Below, in pieces: positions 26,146-35,159 of a DNA stretch of 64,000 bases (positions within the stretch are counted from its first letter, which is position 1; every line of letters begins with the position of its first letter). The translations under genes were made by a program, and so were the position numbers. Location of the stretch: contig NZ_JBQEON010000003.1 in the NCBI RefSeq assembly GCF_052045245.1, positions 62,001 through 126,000 of the forward strand. The letters run 5' to 3'. Under the pieces are notes generated by a model. It saw only the letters and a list, made by a program, of their open reading frames with translations, had not been told where the DNA came from and ran no database searches. Origin of the DNA: Burkholderia sp052045245. Its GTDB lineage: Bacteria; Pseudomonadota; Gammaproteobacteria; Burkholderiales; Burkholderiaceae.

Positions 26146-28553
26146 TGAATATGGCCCGCGACGTGATCGGCACCTCGGGCGAGCGCACCCGGCGGCGCAT
26201 GCTGTGCGCGGCATGGCTGCTCGTCGCGCTGGTCGCGCTCGCGTACAGCGTGTGGCGCTTCAGCGGGCCGGCGCCGCTGCAGACGAACCTGCTCGCGTTG
26301 CTGCCGGCCACCGAAGCCAATCCGGTTGCCGAACGGGCCGTCGACCTGCTCGGCGATGCGCTCGGCAATCGCACCGTCTACCTGGTGACCGATCCGGATG
26401 CCGCCCGCGCGAAGGCTGCGGCAAAGCAGTTCGGTGCGCGGCTCGACGCGAGCGGTGCCTTCCGTTCGGTGACGGTCGAGGTGCCGCCGTTCGACCTGTC
26501 GCAGATCGCGGCAACCTACCTGCCGGCCCGTTTCGGGTTGCTGACGGCCGAGGATCGCAGGTCGCTCGAACAGGGCGATGCCGCGCTCGGCGCACAGCTG
26601 GTCCGGCGGCTCTATGCGCCGCCCGTCGACGGCTTGCAGACGGCCGTGGCCGACGATCCGTTCGGCTGGCTGCAGCACTGGCTCGGCGAACTGCCGCTCG
26701 CGGCATCGAACCTGTCGCTCGAGGACGGGATGCTGGTGTCGCATCGCGGCGGCGCAACCGGCGTGCTCGTGATGACGTCGCTGCCGGGCTCGGCCTATGA
26801 ATCGAAGGTCCAGCACGCGGTGCGTGTCGCGACGGCCGATGCGGAGCGTGCGCTCGCGGCCGACTTCCGCGGCGTTCGCGTCGACCGGGCCGGCGCGGTG
26901 TTTTATGCGGAAGCGGCGCGTGCCAGTGCCGAGCGCGACGTGCACGTGATCGGCGCGGTGTCGCTGGCCGGCATCGCGCTGCTGCTGATGAGCGTATTTC
27001 GTTCGCCGCGCCTGCTGGTGCTGGCGTTTGCCTCGACGGCTTTCGGCATCGTCTGCGCGCTGGCGGCGACGCTGCTCGTGTTCGGCAAGCTGCACCTGCT
27101 GACGCTGGTATTCGGCGTGAGCCTGATCGGCGAGGCCGTCGATTATTCGATCCAGTACTTCGTCGCGTATTTGTCTGCGGGGCGGCAATGGGACGCGCGG
27201 CGCGGCGCGGCGGCGGTCCGGCCGGCGCTGGCGGTCGCGCTGGCGACCAGTCTGCTGGGCTACGCGATCCTGATGTGGGTGCCGTTTCCGGCGCTGAAAC
27301 AGATCGCATGCTTTGCGATCGTCGGGATCGTCTGCGCGTTTGCCGCCGTCACCGGATTCCTGCCGCTCAGGTTGACGCAAGTGCCCCGGCGCGTCCCGTC
27401 CGGCGTTTTCTCGGGCGCTGCCCGGCTGCTGCGCGGATGGCAGGCGCTGCTCGCCGGCCGGCGCGCGGTGGCCGCCGCCGTGCTCGTCGCGCTGGTTGCG
27501 ATTCCGGGCTGGGCACGCCTGACGAGCGACGACGACATTCATCTGCTGGTCGAGCGCGATGCGAGTCTTGCCCGACAGGAAGGCAATATCCGGGCGGCGG
27601 TCGGACTGGCGAACACGGCGCAGTTCTTCGTCATCCAGGGTGCGTCGCAGGAACAGGTGCTCGAGCGCTCGGAGGCGCTCGTCGGGGCGCTCGGTCGGCA
27701 GCAGGCGGGCCGCGTGCAGTCGATCGCGACGTTCGTGCCGTCGGCGAAGCAGCAGGCCTATGACCGCGCCGTGCTCGACACGCACGTGTTTGCCGATGTC
27801 GCCGCGCTGCGCGAGACGCTCACGAAGGCGGGTTTCCGCGACGACGTTGCCGACGCATGGATTCAGGCGTTTTCCCGCCATGCGCCGACGACGCTGTCGG
27901 TCGACACCTGGCTGGCGGCGCGCTGGTCGGCGCCGTTCCGGCATCTGTGGCTCGGGCGCGTGGACGGCGGCGCCGGTCCCGTCGATGCGGCACTCGCGAT
28001 TCCGGAGCGGGTCGATGCGACGAACGCGGCGACGTTCGCGGCCCTCGCGCGCACGCTGCCGGGCGTGTCGTGGGTTGACAAGGCCGCGAGCGTATCGCGC
28101 CTGTTCGGGGCCTATCGGGTCGACAGCGGCCTGTGGCTGATCGGTGCATTGATCGTGGTCGCCGCACTGCTGATGTGGCGATACGGCATGCGCGGCGGCA
28201 TCGCGACCACGTTGCCGGTCGTGTTCGCCATCGTGTTGACGCTGGCCGCGTTCGGCTATGCGCGGGTGCCGCTCACGCTGTTCAACTGGCTGGCCCTGAT
28301 GCTGGTGCTCGGCGTGGGCGCCAATTACGCGGTGTTCCTCCGTGAAGGATGCCTGCGCGACCCGGCCGGGATCGGCGCAGTGTGGACCGGCGTGCTGCTG
28401 TCGGCGGCCACGACGTTGCTGTCGTTCGGCATGCTCGGCGCGAGCGCGATGCCGGCGCTGCGCAGCTTCGGCACGACCCTCGCGATGGGCATCGTCTTGT
28501 CGGTGCTGTTCGCGCCGCTCGCCACGCCATCCGCGAAGGAGTGTCGCGCATGA
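26145..28553 (+). CDS. MMPL/RND-family exporter (ApeM-like)
   Basis: 802 residues with the RND/MMPL layout: one N-terminal helix, a large periplasmic loop, a block of five or six helices near residues 265-430, a second loop and a second helix block at the C-terminus. The repeats contain GVSLIGEAVDYSIQYFVAYL and MLVLGVGANYAVFLREG, the paired Asp/Asn-Tyr motifs of the transport core; note Asn in place of Asp in the second copy. It should flip or export the acylated polyene using the proton gradient. Overlaps the downstream ketosynthase by 4 bases. Confidence 0.88.
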   Translation: MNMARDVIGTSGERTRRRMLCAAWLLVALVALAYSVWRFSGPAPLQTNLLALLPATEANPVAERAVDLLGDALGNRTVYLVTDPDAARAKAAAKQFGARLDASGAFRSVTVEVPPFDLSQIAATYLPARFGLLTAEDRRSLEQGDAALGAQLVRRLYAPPVDGLQTAVADDPFGWLQHWLGELPLAASNLSLEDGMLVSHRGGATGVLVMTSLPGSAYESKVQHAVRVATADAERALAADFRGVRVDRAGAVFYAEAARASAERDVHVIGAVSLAGIALLLMSVFRSPRLLVLAFASTAFGIVCALAATLLVFGKLHLLTLVFGVSLIGEAVDYSIQYFVAYLSAGRQWDARRGAAAVRPALAVALATSLLGYAILMWVPFPALKQIACFAIVGIVCAFAAVTGFLPLRLTQVPRRVPSGVFSGAARLLRGWQALLAGRRAVAAAVLVALVAIPGWARLTSDDDIHLLVERDASLARQEGNIRAAVGLANTAQFFVIQGASQEQVLERSEALVGALGRQQAGRVQSIATFVPSAKQQAYDRAVLDTHVFADVAALRETLTKAGFRDDVADAWIQAFSRHAPTTLSVDTWLAARWSAPFRHLWLGRVDGGAGPVDAALAIPERVDATNAATFAALARTLPGVSWVDKAASVSRLFGAYRVDSGLWLIGALIVVAALLMWRYGMRGGIATTLPVVFAIVLTLAAFGYARVPLTLFNWLALMLVLGVGANYAVFLREGCLRDPAGIGAVWTGVLLSAATTLLSFGMLGASAMPALRSFGTTLAMGIVLSVLFAPLATPSAKECRA

Positions 28554-29694
28554 ATGCGAAACAGACGCCGGTCTACCTGTCCGCGCCCGGCATGATCAAC
28601 GCGCTTGGCGCGACGACCGACGAGATCGTCGACGCCATGCGCAGCGGCGTCGCACCGGGCATGGCGCCGCGTGCCGATGGTGCCGGCGGCGGCTGGGTCG
28701 GGTGCGTGCGATCGGCGCTCGACCTCGCGCCGCCTGCCGCGCTCGCGCATTTCGACTGCCGGAACAATCGGCTGTTGCTCGCCGCGCTGGCGCAGATCGG
28801 ATCCGTCGTCGACGCGGCGATCGCGCGTCATGGCCCGCGCCGGGTCGGCGTCGTGATCGGCACGAGCACGTCCGGGATCCAGGCCGCGGAGCAGGCGCTC
28901 GCGCAGCGTGCCGCGACCGGCGCGCTGCCCGCCGGGTTCGATTATCGGCAGATGGAAATCGGCACGGCGGCACCGTTCGTGCGTGCGGTGCTGGGTGTCG
29001 GCGGGCCGGCCTACACGCTGTCGACGGCCTGCACGTCGAGCGCGAAGGCGTTCGCGGCGGCACGCCGCCTGCTGCGGCTGAAGCTGTGCGACGCGGTCGT
29101 GGTCGGCGGTGCGGATTCGCTGTGCGAGCTGACGCTGCAGGGTTTCGCGTCGCTCGAATCGGTCAGCCCGGGCCGGACCAATCCGCTGAGCCGGAACCGC
29201 AGCGGCATCACCATCGGCGAAGGCGCCGCGCTGTTCGTGATGAGTCGCGACGAAGCGGCGGTCCGCCTGGCCGGCGTCGGCGAGTCGAGCGATGCGCATC
29301 ACATCTCGGCGCCGGACCCGGCGGGATACGGCGCCGAGGACGCGCTGCGTGCCGCGCTCGCGGATGCCGGCGTGGGTTCGTCCGCGATCGGCTACGTGAA
29401 TCTGCATGCGACGGCGACGCGCCTGAACGACGAGATGGAAGCGAACGTGACGGCGCGCGTGTTTCCGCACGGCGTGCCGGCGAGCGGCACCAAGCCGCTG
29501 ACGGGGCACATGCTCGGCGCGGCGGGCGCGACCGAACTCGGCTTCGGCTGGCTGACGCTGGCGCGCGNGCGCTGCCGGAACTCGACCTCGTCGTCGGCGA
29601 GCGCCGTCTGGCCGGCGACGCAACGGGACGTTACGTGATGAGCAATTCGTTCGCTTTCGGCGGCAGCAATGCCAGCCTGATTCTGGGAACCTGA
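28550..29694 (+). CDS. Beta-ketoacyl-ACP synthase (ApeO-like), frame broken at an ambiguous base
   Basis: The ketosynthase reads normally from 28550, with catalytic Cys in YTLSTACTSSAKAF, His in VNLHATATRLNDEM and Lys/His in SGTKPLTGHMLGAAG. At the N at 29568 the frame is lost. The correct C-terminus (ALPELDLVVGERRLAG, then SNSFAFGGSNASLILGT) continues in another frame to 29694. One inserted base at or near the N restores a protein of about 381 residues, so the break is most likely a sequencing gap in a run of GC dinucleotides, not a mutation. By order this is the partner of the short chain length factor. Confidence 0.85.
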
Positions 29695-29695
29695 C

Positions 29696-30199
29696 ATGGA
29701 TGCCGGACCCTTGATCGACGCGCTGCACGGCGGCGCGGATATTCCCGTCGGCAACGTGCGGGACGTGTTGCCGCATCGCGGCACGATGCTGTTGCTCGAC
29801 GCAATCGAGCGCTGCTCGGAAACCGGTATCGAGGCGAGCGCACGCGCGCGACGCGATGCGTGGTACGCCGACGGCAACGGTGCGATGCCGGCATGGATCG
29901 GCATCGAGCTGATGGCGCAGGCGATCGCCGCGCATGTCGGCCTGCTCGCCGCGCATGCGGGCGGCCGCGCGAAGCCGGGCGTGTTGCTCGGTGCGAACCG
30001 CTATGTCGCGCATCGCACCGCGTTCGCCGCGGAGACGACGCTGCGCATCGTCGCGCGGGAACTGCTGCGCGGCGACGAGGGGCACGGCGCGTACGAGTGC
30101 GCGATTCATGCCGACGGCACATGTTGCGCGGAAGCCGTCGTCAAGGTGTACCAACCGAACGATTTTCAATCTTTTATCGAAGGGAGCTTCAACTCATGA
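29696..30199 (+). CDS. Hotdog 3-hydroxyacyl-ACP dehydratase (ApeP-like)
   Basis: 167 residues, FabZ/FabA-type single hotdog: VLPHRGTMLLLDAIERC carries the catalytic His, and AWIGIELMAQAIAAHVGLLA the long helix. It should remove water from each beta-hydroxyacyl-ACP to give the conjugated double bond. It is the second dehydratase domain of the operon, besides the one fused to the ligase. Starts 1 base after the ketosynthase stop and overlaps the ketoreductase gene by 4 bases. Confidence 0.88.
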   Translation: MDAGPLIDALHGGADIPVGNVRDVLPHRGTMLLLDAIERCSETGIEASARARRDAWYADGNGAMPAWIGIELMAQAIAAHVGLLAAHAGGRAKPGVLLGANRYVAHRTAFAAETTLRIVARELLRGDEGHGAYECAIHADGTCCAEAVVKVYQPNDFQSFIEGSFNS

Positions 30200-30921
30200 C
30201 TCGGCGAGTTCTCGTGACAGGGGCGAGCCGCGGCATCGGCCGCGCCGTGGCACTGCGCATGGCGTCCGACGGTTTCGCCGTGACGGTGCATTGCCGCACC
30301 GGCCGCGACGAAGCGGAAGCGGTCGTCGCGACGATTCGCGCGCAGGGCGGCACGGCCGGCGTGCTGCAGTTCGACGTGCGCGACCGCGCGGCGTGCCGGG
30401 CTGAACTGGAGGCCGACGTCGAAGCGAACGGCGCGTACTACGGGATCGTCTGCAATGCGGGCGTGACGCGGGATGGCGCGTTTCCGGCGCTGTCCGACGA
30501 GGACTGGGACATCGTGATCGAAACCGGGCTCGATGGCTTCTACAACGTCGTTCATCCGCTGACCATGCCGATGGTGCGCCTGCGCGGCGGCGGCCGCATC
30601 GTGACGATCGCGTCCGTGTCGGGCGTGACGGGCAATCGCGGCCAGGTCAATTACAGCGCAGCAAAGGCCGGCCTGATCGGCGCGACCAAGGCGCTCGCCG
30701 TCGAGCTGGCGTCGCGCAAGATCACCGTCAATTGCGTCGCGCCCGGACTGGTCGACACCGGCATGCTCGACGCCGTGCCGCTGGAGCATGCATTGAAGGC
30801 GGTACCGATGGCCCGCGTCGGCCAGCCCGACGAAGTCGCGGCGGTGGTCGGTTTCCTGATGTCGGATGCGGCGAGCTACGTCACCCGGCAAGTGATCGGC
30901 GTGAACGGCGGGATGGTGTGA
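30196..30921 (+). CDS. 3-oxoacyl-ACP reductase, FabG-type (ApeQ-like)
   Basis: 241 residues, short-chain dehydrogenase: NADP-binding TGASRGIGRAVAL at the N-terminus, NAG motif (VCNAGVTRDG), catalytic Ser in ASVSGVTGNRGQ and YSAAKAG (Tyr and Lys). It reduces the beta-keto group before dehydration. The ATG lies inside the dehydratase stop region and its TGA overlaps the next ATG. Confidence 0.93.
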   Translation: MTRRVLVTGASRGIGRAVALRMASDGFAVTVHCRTGRDEAEAVVATIRAQGGTAGVLQFDVRDRAACRAELEADVEANGAYYGIVCNAGVTRDGAFPALSDEDWDIVIETGLDGFYNVVHPLTMPMVRLRGGGRIVTIASVSGVTGNRGQVNYSAAKAGLIGATKALAVELASRKITVNCVAPGLVDTGMLDAVPLEHALKAVPMARVGQPDEVAAVVGFLMSDAASYVTRQVIGVNGGMV

Positions 30922-32150
30922 TGAAGCGAGTCGTCGTGACGGGGATGGGCGGCGTGACCGCGTTCGGTCAAGGCTGGCCGGAAATCGAGGCGCGCCTGCG
31001 CGACGGGCGCAACGCGGTGCGGCGCATGCCGGAATGGGATTGCTACGAAGCGCTGCATACGCGGCTCGCGTGCCCGCTGCCGTCGTTCGAGCTGCCGGCC
31101 GGGTATCCGCGCAAGAAGACGCGTTCGATGGGGCCGGTGTCGATGTATGCGGTGCGCGCAAGCGAGCTGGCACTCGCGGATGCGGGGCTGGCCGACGACC
31201 TGTCGATCAGCGACGGCCGGATGGGGGTCGCGTACGGATCGTCGTCGGGATCGGTCGAGCCGATCCGGGCATTCGGCACGATGATCGAGACGGGTTCGAT
31301 GCGGGACGTCACCTCGAACAGCTATGTGCAGATGATGCCGCATACGACGGCCGTCAACGTCAGCCTGTTCTGGGATCTGAAAGGCCGGATCGTGCCGACG
31401 TCGTCCGCCTGCGCGTCCGGCAGCCAGGCGATCGGCTATGCGTACGAGGCGATCGCGACGGGCAGGCAGGCGCTGATGCTCGCGGGCGGCGCGGAAGAAC
31501 TGTCCGGCCCGGCGGTCGCCGTGTTCGACACGTTGTATGCGACCAGCACGCGCAACGATGCCGCGCACCTGACGCCGCGCCCGTTCGACGCCGCGCGCGA
31601 CGGCCTAGTGGTCGGCGAGGGCGCGGCGACGCTGGTGCTCGAGGAATACGAGCACGCGATCGCGCGCGGCGCGACGCTCCATGCGGAGATCGTCGGCTTC
31701 GGCTGCAATTCCGACGGTGCGCACATCACCCAGCCGACTGCCGGGACGATGGCGGTCGCGATGCGTCTCGCGCTCGGCGACGCCAGACTCGATGCGGGCG
31801 CGATCGCCTACGTGAACGCGCACGGCACGTCGACCGACCGCGGCGACGTGGCGGAAAGTCACGCGACGGCGTCCGTGTTCGGCGAACGCATGCCGATCAG
31901 CTCGCTGAAAAGCTACGTGGGGCACACGCTCGGCGCATGCGGCGCGCTCGAGGCGTGGTGGACGATCGAGATGATGAAGCGTAACTGGTATGCGCCGACG
32001 CTCAATCTCGAGACGGTCGATCCTGCCTGCGCGCCGCTCGACTACATCATCGGCGACGCCCGCCGGATCGATGCGGAATTCGTGATGAGCAACAACTTCG
32101 CGTTCGGCGGGATCAACACGTCGTTGATCTTCCGGCGCATCGCCGCATGA
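30921..32150 (+). CDS. Beta-ketoacyl-ACP synthase, FabF-type (ApeR-like)
   Basis: 409 residues, complete. Catalytic Cys in PTSSACASGSQAIG, His in VNAHGTSTDRGDVA, Lys/His in SSLKSYVGHTLGACG. A full-length condensing enzyme, likely to catalyse the first condensations or to work as a homodimer beside the ketosynthase/chain-length-factor pair. Linked on both sides by 1- and 4-base overlaps. Confidence 0.92.
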   Translation: MKRVVVTGMGGVTAFGQGWPEIEARLRDGRNAVRRMPEWDCYEALHTRLACPLPSFELPAGYPRKKTRSMGPVSMYAVRASELALADAGLADDLSISDGRMGVAYGSSSGSVEPIRAFGTMIETGSMRDVTSNSYVQMMPHTTAVNVSLFWDLKGRIVPTSSACASGSQAIGYAYEAIATGRQALMLAGGAEELSGPAVAVFDTLYATSTRNDAAHLTPRPFDAARDGLVVGEGAATLVLEEYEHAIARGATLHAEIVGFGCNSDGAHITQPTAGTMAVAMRLALGDARLDAGAIAYVNAHGTSTDRGDVAESHATASVFGERMPISSLKSYVGHTLGACGALEAWWTIEMMKRNWYAPTLNLETVDPACAPLDYIIGDARRIDAEFVMSNNFAFGGINTSLIFRRIAA

Positions 32151-33385
32151 CGGTGCTTCGGAGCGCGACGTCGCGCGTCGTCGTCACGGGGCTCGGCATC
32201 GTGTCGTGCGTCGGCAATTCGCTCGACGAAGTATCGGCCGCGCTGCGTGCCGGCCGTTCGCATATCACGCGCATCGACGCATGGCGCGAGCGTGGCTTTC
32301 GCAGTCAGGTCGCCGGCGTGGCATCCGTCGCCGCGACGGCGCGGTTCGCGCGCAAGCACGAGCGCTTCATGGGCGATACGGCGCGCTTCGCCGCGCATGC
32401 GGCTGCGTCGGCGCTCGACGATGCGGGCCTCGATGTCGACCTGCTCCGTTCGCCGCGGGCGGGCGCGATCGTCGGGTCCGGCATCGGCTCGATGGCCGAC
32501 TACGACGACGCGATGGCGATCGCGCGGCAGCGCGGCATCGGCAAGACGCCGCCCTATGTCGTGCCGAAAGCGATGAGCAGCACGGCGTCGGCATGCGTCG
32601 CGCAGTTGTTCGGCATCGAAGGCGTGTCGTATTCGCCGTCGTCCGCCTGTACGAGCGGGGCGCTCGCGATCGGACAAGCGGCGCAATTGATCCGCTCCGG
32701 ATGTCAGGACATCGTGCTGGCCGGCGGCAGCGAGGCGCTGCACGACAACATGACGTTGATGTTCGACGCGATGGGGGCGTTATCCAGCGGTTGCAACGAA
32801 ACGCCGGACCGCGCGTCCCGCCCGTATGCGCTCGGTCGCGACGGCTTCGTGATCGCGTCCGGTGCGGGCATCCTCGTGCTCGAATCGCTCGAGCATGCCC
32901 GCGCGCGCGGCGCGCGAATTCATGCGGAGATCAGCGGGTTCGGCCAAGGTACGGACAGCGCCGGCATGGCCATGCCGCATGCGCCGGGGATCGCGCGGGC
33001 GATGCGCGGTGCGCTCGACGGCCATGGACGGCGTCCGGACTACGTCAATACGCATGCGCCGTCGACGCCGCTCGGCGACATCGAGGAACTGAAGGCGCTT
33101 GGCGACGTATTCGGCGGCGACGTGCCGGCATTTTCGTCGACGAAAGGCATGACGGGGCATCCGCTTGGCGCGAGCGGTGCGCACGAAGCGATCTACACGA
33201 TGCTGATGATGCGCGACGGTTTCGTCGCGGGCACGGCCGTCGGCCACGAGCCCGATCCGGCGATCGCCGGCATGCCGCTCGTGCGCGATGCGCGCGAATT
33301 CGCGATCGAGCGTGCGCTGTCGGTGTCGTTCGGGTTCGGCGGCAGCTGTGCAAGTGTGTTGTTGGACGCCTGGAAGGGCGATTGA
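32147..33385 (+). CDS. Third complete beta-ketoacyl-ACP synthase of the cluster
   Basis: 412 residues, FabF-like. All catalytic residues are present: Cys in SPSSACTSGALAIG, His in VNTHAPSTPLGDIEE, Lys/His in SSTKGMTGHPLGASG. It follows the ApeR-like gene by a 4-base overlap. The aryl polyene sets I know of have two active ketosynthases plus the short partner, so this copy is extra or replaces a partner. It has diverged well from its neighbour and is not a recent duplicate. Confidence 0.9.
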   Translation: MTVLRSATSRVVVTGLGIVSCVGNSLDEVSAALRAGRSHITRIDAWRERGFRSQVAGVASVAATARFARKHERFMGDTARFAAHAAASALDDAGLDVDLLRSPRAGAIVGSGIGSMADYDDAMAIARQRGIGKTPPYVVPKAMSSTASACVAQLFGIEGVSYSPSSACTSGALAIGQAAQLIRSGCQDIVLAGGSEALHDNMTLMFDAMGALSSGCNETPDRASRPYALGRDGFVIASGAGILVLESLEHARARGARIHAEISGFGQGTDSAGMAMPHAPGIARAMRGALDGHGRRPDYVNTHAPSTPLGDIEELKALGDVFGGDVPAFSSTKGMTGHPLGASGAHEAIYTMLMMRDGFVAGTAVGHEPDPAIAGMPLVRDAREFAIERALSVSFGFGGSCASVLLDAWKGD

Positions 33386-33417
33386 AGTGAACTTACTGAG
33401 CTGAGAGGACGATAACA

Positions 33418-33843
33418 ATGAAGCACAAAGGACATCTGGCCGGCATGTTGATCGCCGCATCGTTGCTGACGGGGTGCGGCACCGTGGTCCGTTCGCTGCC
33501 GCTGCCGGCGACGGCGACGGCACAGGATGCGAGCGGTATCGCGCTCTATTTCGGTGCGCAGCCGCACCCGGCCGTCAAGACCAGCATCGGTCCGCGTTCG
33601 GAGTCGGTACGTGTGTCGCGCGGGACGCAAGCGGAACAGCCGACGTGCGAGCAGGCGCTGGCCGAAGCGCTGAACCGTCTTCGCCTCTATGCGAAGAATC
33701 ACGGCGGAAATGCGGTCATCAACGTGACGACGCGTTTTCATGAAAAGCGTTCGAATTCGACGACCGAATATACGTGCGGCGTGAGCGGCAGTGCCGGCGC
33801 GATCGGCGTGTCGGGCGACGTCGTCCAGCTGAACGCGCAATAA
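33418..33843 (+). CDS. RcsF-like outer-membrane lipoprotein, first of a tandem pair
   Basis: 141 residues. A lipobox LLTGC puts the lipidated Cys at residue 20. The mature part has ALYFGAQPHPAV, TCEQALAEALNRLRLYAKNHGGNAVINV and STTEYTCG. The pattern of a Cys before a long helix, GGNAV and a second Cys recalls the RcsF fold (DCRxxL ... ANAVLL ... C). Similar proteins in databases are often mislabelled as excinuclease subunits. It starts 32 bases after the last ketosynthase with its own ribosome-binding site (GAGAGGA), so it may be co-transcribed with the pigment operon. The function is not known. Confidence 0.6.
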   Translation: MKHKGHLAGMLIAASLLTGCGTVVRSLPLPATATAQDASGIALYFGAQPHPAVKTSIGPRSESVRVSRGTQAEQPTCEQALAEALNRLRLYAKNHGGNAVINVTTRFHEKRSNSTTEYTCGVSGSAGAIGVSGDVVQLNAQ

Positions 33844-33854
33844 CGGGAGAGCAC

Positions 33855-34289
33855 GTGAAATATCGCATTGCATTGGCACTGCTCGGCGCGACGTTCGCGG
33901 CCTCGGCCGCGCACGCACGGGACACGATCAACGACTATCCGATCGAGAGCGCGTTGAAGAGCGAGGCAGGCAAGCTCGACGACGGCGTCGCGCTCTATTT
34001 CGGCGATCAGTCGCATCCGCGCGTACTCAAGTCGTACGGCACGTTCGCGACCAACAAGAAGACCAATTCGTTCGGCAAGAGCGACGAGGCGGCGTGCCAG
34101 CACGTGTTCCTGTCGGCCGTGATCGAACTTCAGGCGCGCGCGCGCAAGGAGGGCGGCAATGCGGTGGTCGGCATCAAGAGCAACTACCGCAACGTGTTGC
34201 GCTCCAGCACGACCGAGTACACGTGTGGCGCCGGCGCGATCGTGGCCGGCGCGGCACTGACGGGCGAGGTCGTGACGCTGAAGCGCTAA
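33855..34289 (+). CDS. RcsF-like periplasmic protein, second of the tandem pair
   Basis: 144 residues from the GTG at 33855 (GGGAGAG upstream). It has a cleavable signal peptide (IALALLGATFAASAAHA) without a lipobox, so it should be soluble. It is a clear paralogue of the gene before: ALYFGDQSHPRV, AACQHVFLSAVIELQARAR, EGGNAVVGIKS, SSTTEYTCGAG are shared in order. One member lipidated and the other free suggests division of labour in the envelope. No enzyme motif seen. Confidence 0.6.
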   Translation: MKYRIALALLGATFAASAAHARDTINDYPIESALKSEAGKLDDGVALYFGDQSHPRVLKSYGTFATNKKTNSFGKSDEAACQHVFLSAVIELQARARKEGGNAVVGIKSNYRNVLRSSTTEYTCGAGAIVAGAALTGEVVTLKR

Positions 34290-34302
34290 GCCGCACGCGC
34301 CG

Positions 34303-34322
34303 GGGCCGCCGGCGGGCGGCCC
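34303..34322. terminator. Hairpin between convergent genes
   Basis: Eight-bp GC stem (34303-34310 with 34315-34322) between the stops of the RcsF-like gene and the methyltransferase. No T-run, so intrinsic termination is doubtful. Confidence 0.35.
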
Positions 34323-34329
34323 GGCTCGC

Positions 34330-35049
34330 TCAGGCGGGCTTGCGCGCGGCGACGTTGACGAGCGTCTCGCGCCGCTTGCCCGGCTTCGGTGCGTACAGGC
34401 CGATGCGCTCGAGGAGCCCGAAGTCTTTCGCGCGGCTCCACCACAGGTAGGGAAACGACACGTTGCGGGTGTCGAACGTGAACCCGCCATGGCGCAGCAT
34501 CGCAAGGTAGCCGTCGGCGCTTTTCTGAACCTCCATCGGGTGCCGGAACAGCAGCCGGATCACCCACGACTTGATGTACGCGTCGGTCGATTCGGCGAAC
34601 AGCAGCAGCCCGCCGGGTTTCAGTACACGACGAAAGTCGGCCAGCGCACGTTCCTGATCGACGAGATGGTGAAAGGTCTGATGGCAGAACACGATGTCGA
34701 CGCTCGAATCGGCGAGCGGAATCCGCGTGCAGTCGGCATGATGCAGCTCGACCGGCGTTGCGCAGTGCTGCGCGGCGTCCGATGCATGCACGAGGGAGTC
34801 GTCGTGGCAATCGATGCCGATGATCCGGTCGGGCGAAAACGCGTCGCTCAGCAGGCGGAACGACTTGCCCTGACCGCATCCTGCATCGAGGATGACGGGG
34901 GCCTTCGGCAGCGGCGCCGCGATGAGCCGCTTCAGATCGTCGATGGCCACCCTAAGCACGTGATGTTCCCAGGTATGCGTGCGAAGAAACCAGATGCCGA
35001 ACCGGGTTTCGGGAACATAGGCGGGGGCGTGCGTGCGGCAGGACGTCAT
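34330..35049 (-). CDS. Class I SAM-dependent methyltransferase near the polyene cluster
   Basis: 239 residues from the ATG at 35049. SAM-binding motif I is VILDAGCGQGKSF, followed by IGIDCHD, then SSVDIVFCHQTFHHLVDQ and LKPGGLLLF, all standard for class I enzymes. It ends with a basic tail. It is divergent from the flavin enzyme at 35160. Characterised aryl polyenes carry O-methyl or ring-methyl groups, so it may methylate the aromatic head; the substrate is inferred from position only. Confidence 0.8.
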   Translation of the reverse strand: MTSCRTHAPAYVPETRFGIWFLRTHTWEHHVLRVAIDDLKRLIAAPLPKAPVILDAGCGQGKSFRLLSDAFSPDRIIGIDCHDDSLVHASDAAQHCATPVELHHADCTRIPLADSSVDIVFCHQTFHHLVDQERALADFRRVLKPGGLLLFAESTDAYIKSWVIRLLFRHPMEVQKSADGYLAMLRHGGFTFDTRNVSFPYLWWSRAKDFGLLERIGLYAPKPGKRRETLVNVAARKPA

Positions 35050-35159
35050 GGGCCTCTCGTCGGAATCTTGGATTTGTTGAGCGCTTATTGTAGTTTGCAA
35101 CGCCCGATCGTGGCGTGAGAAACGTAAGATACCCAATCAATCGAACTGAATTGGCAAGC

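Noticed and set aside
33418..34289. Annotation of the tandem pair as excinuclease ATPase subunits
   Set aside because: Proteins have signal peptides and no Walker motifs; UvrA-type function is impossible.
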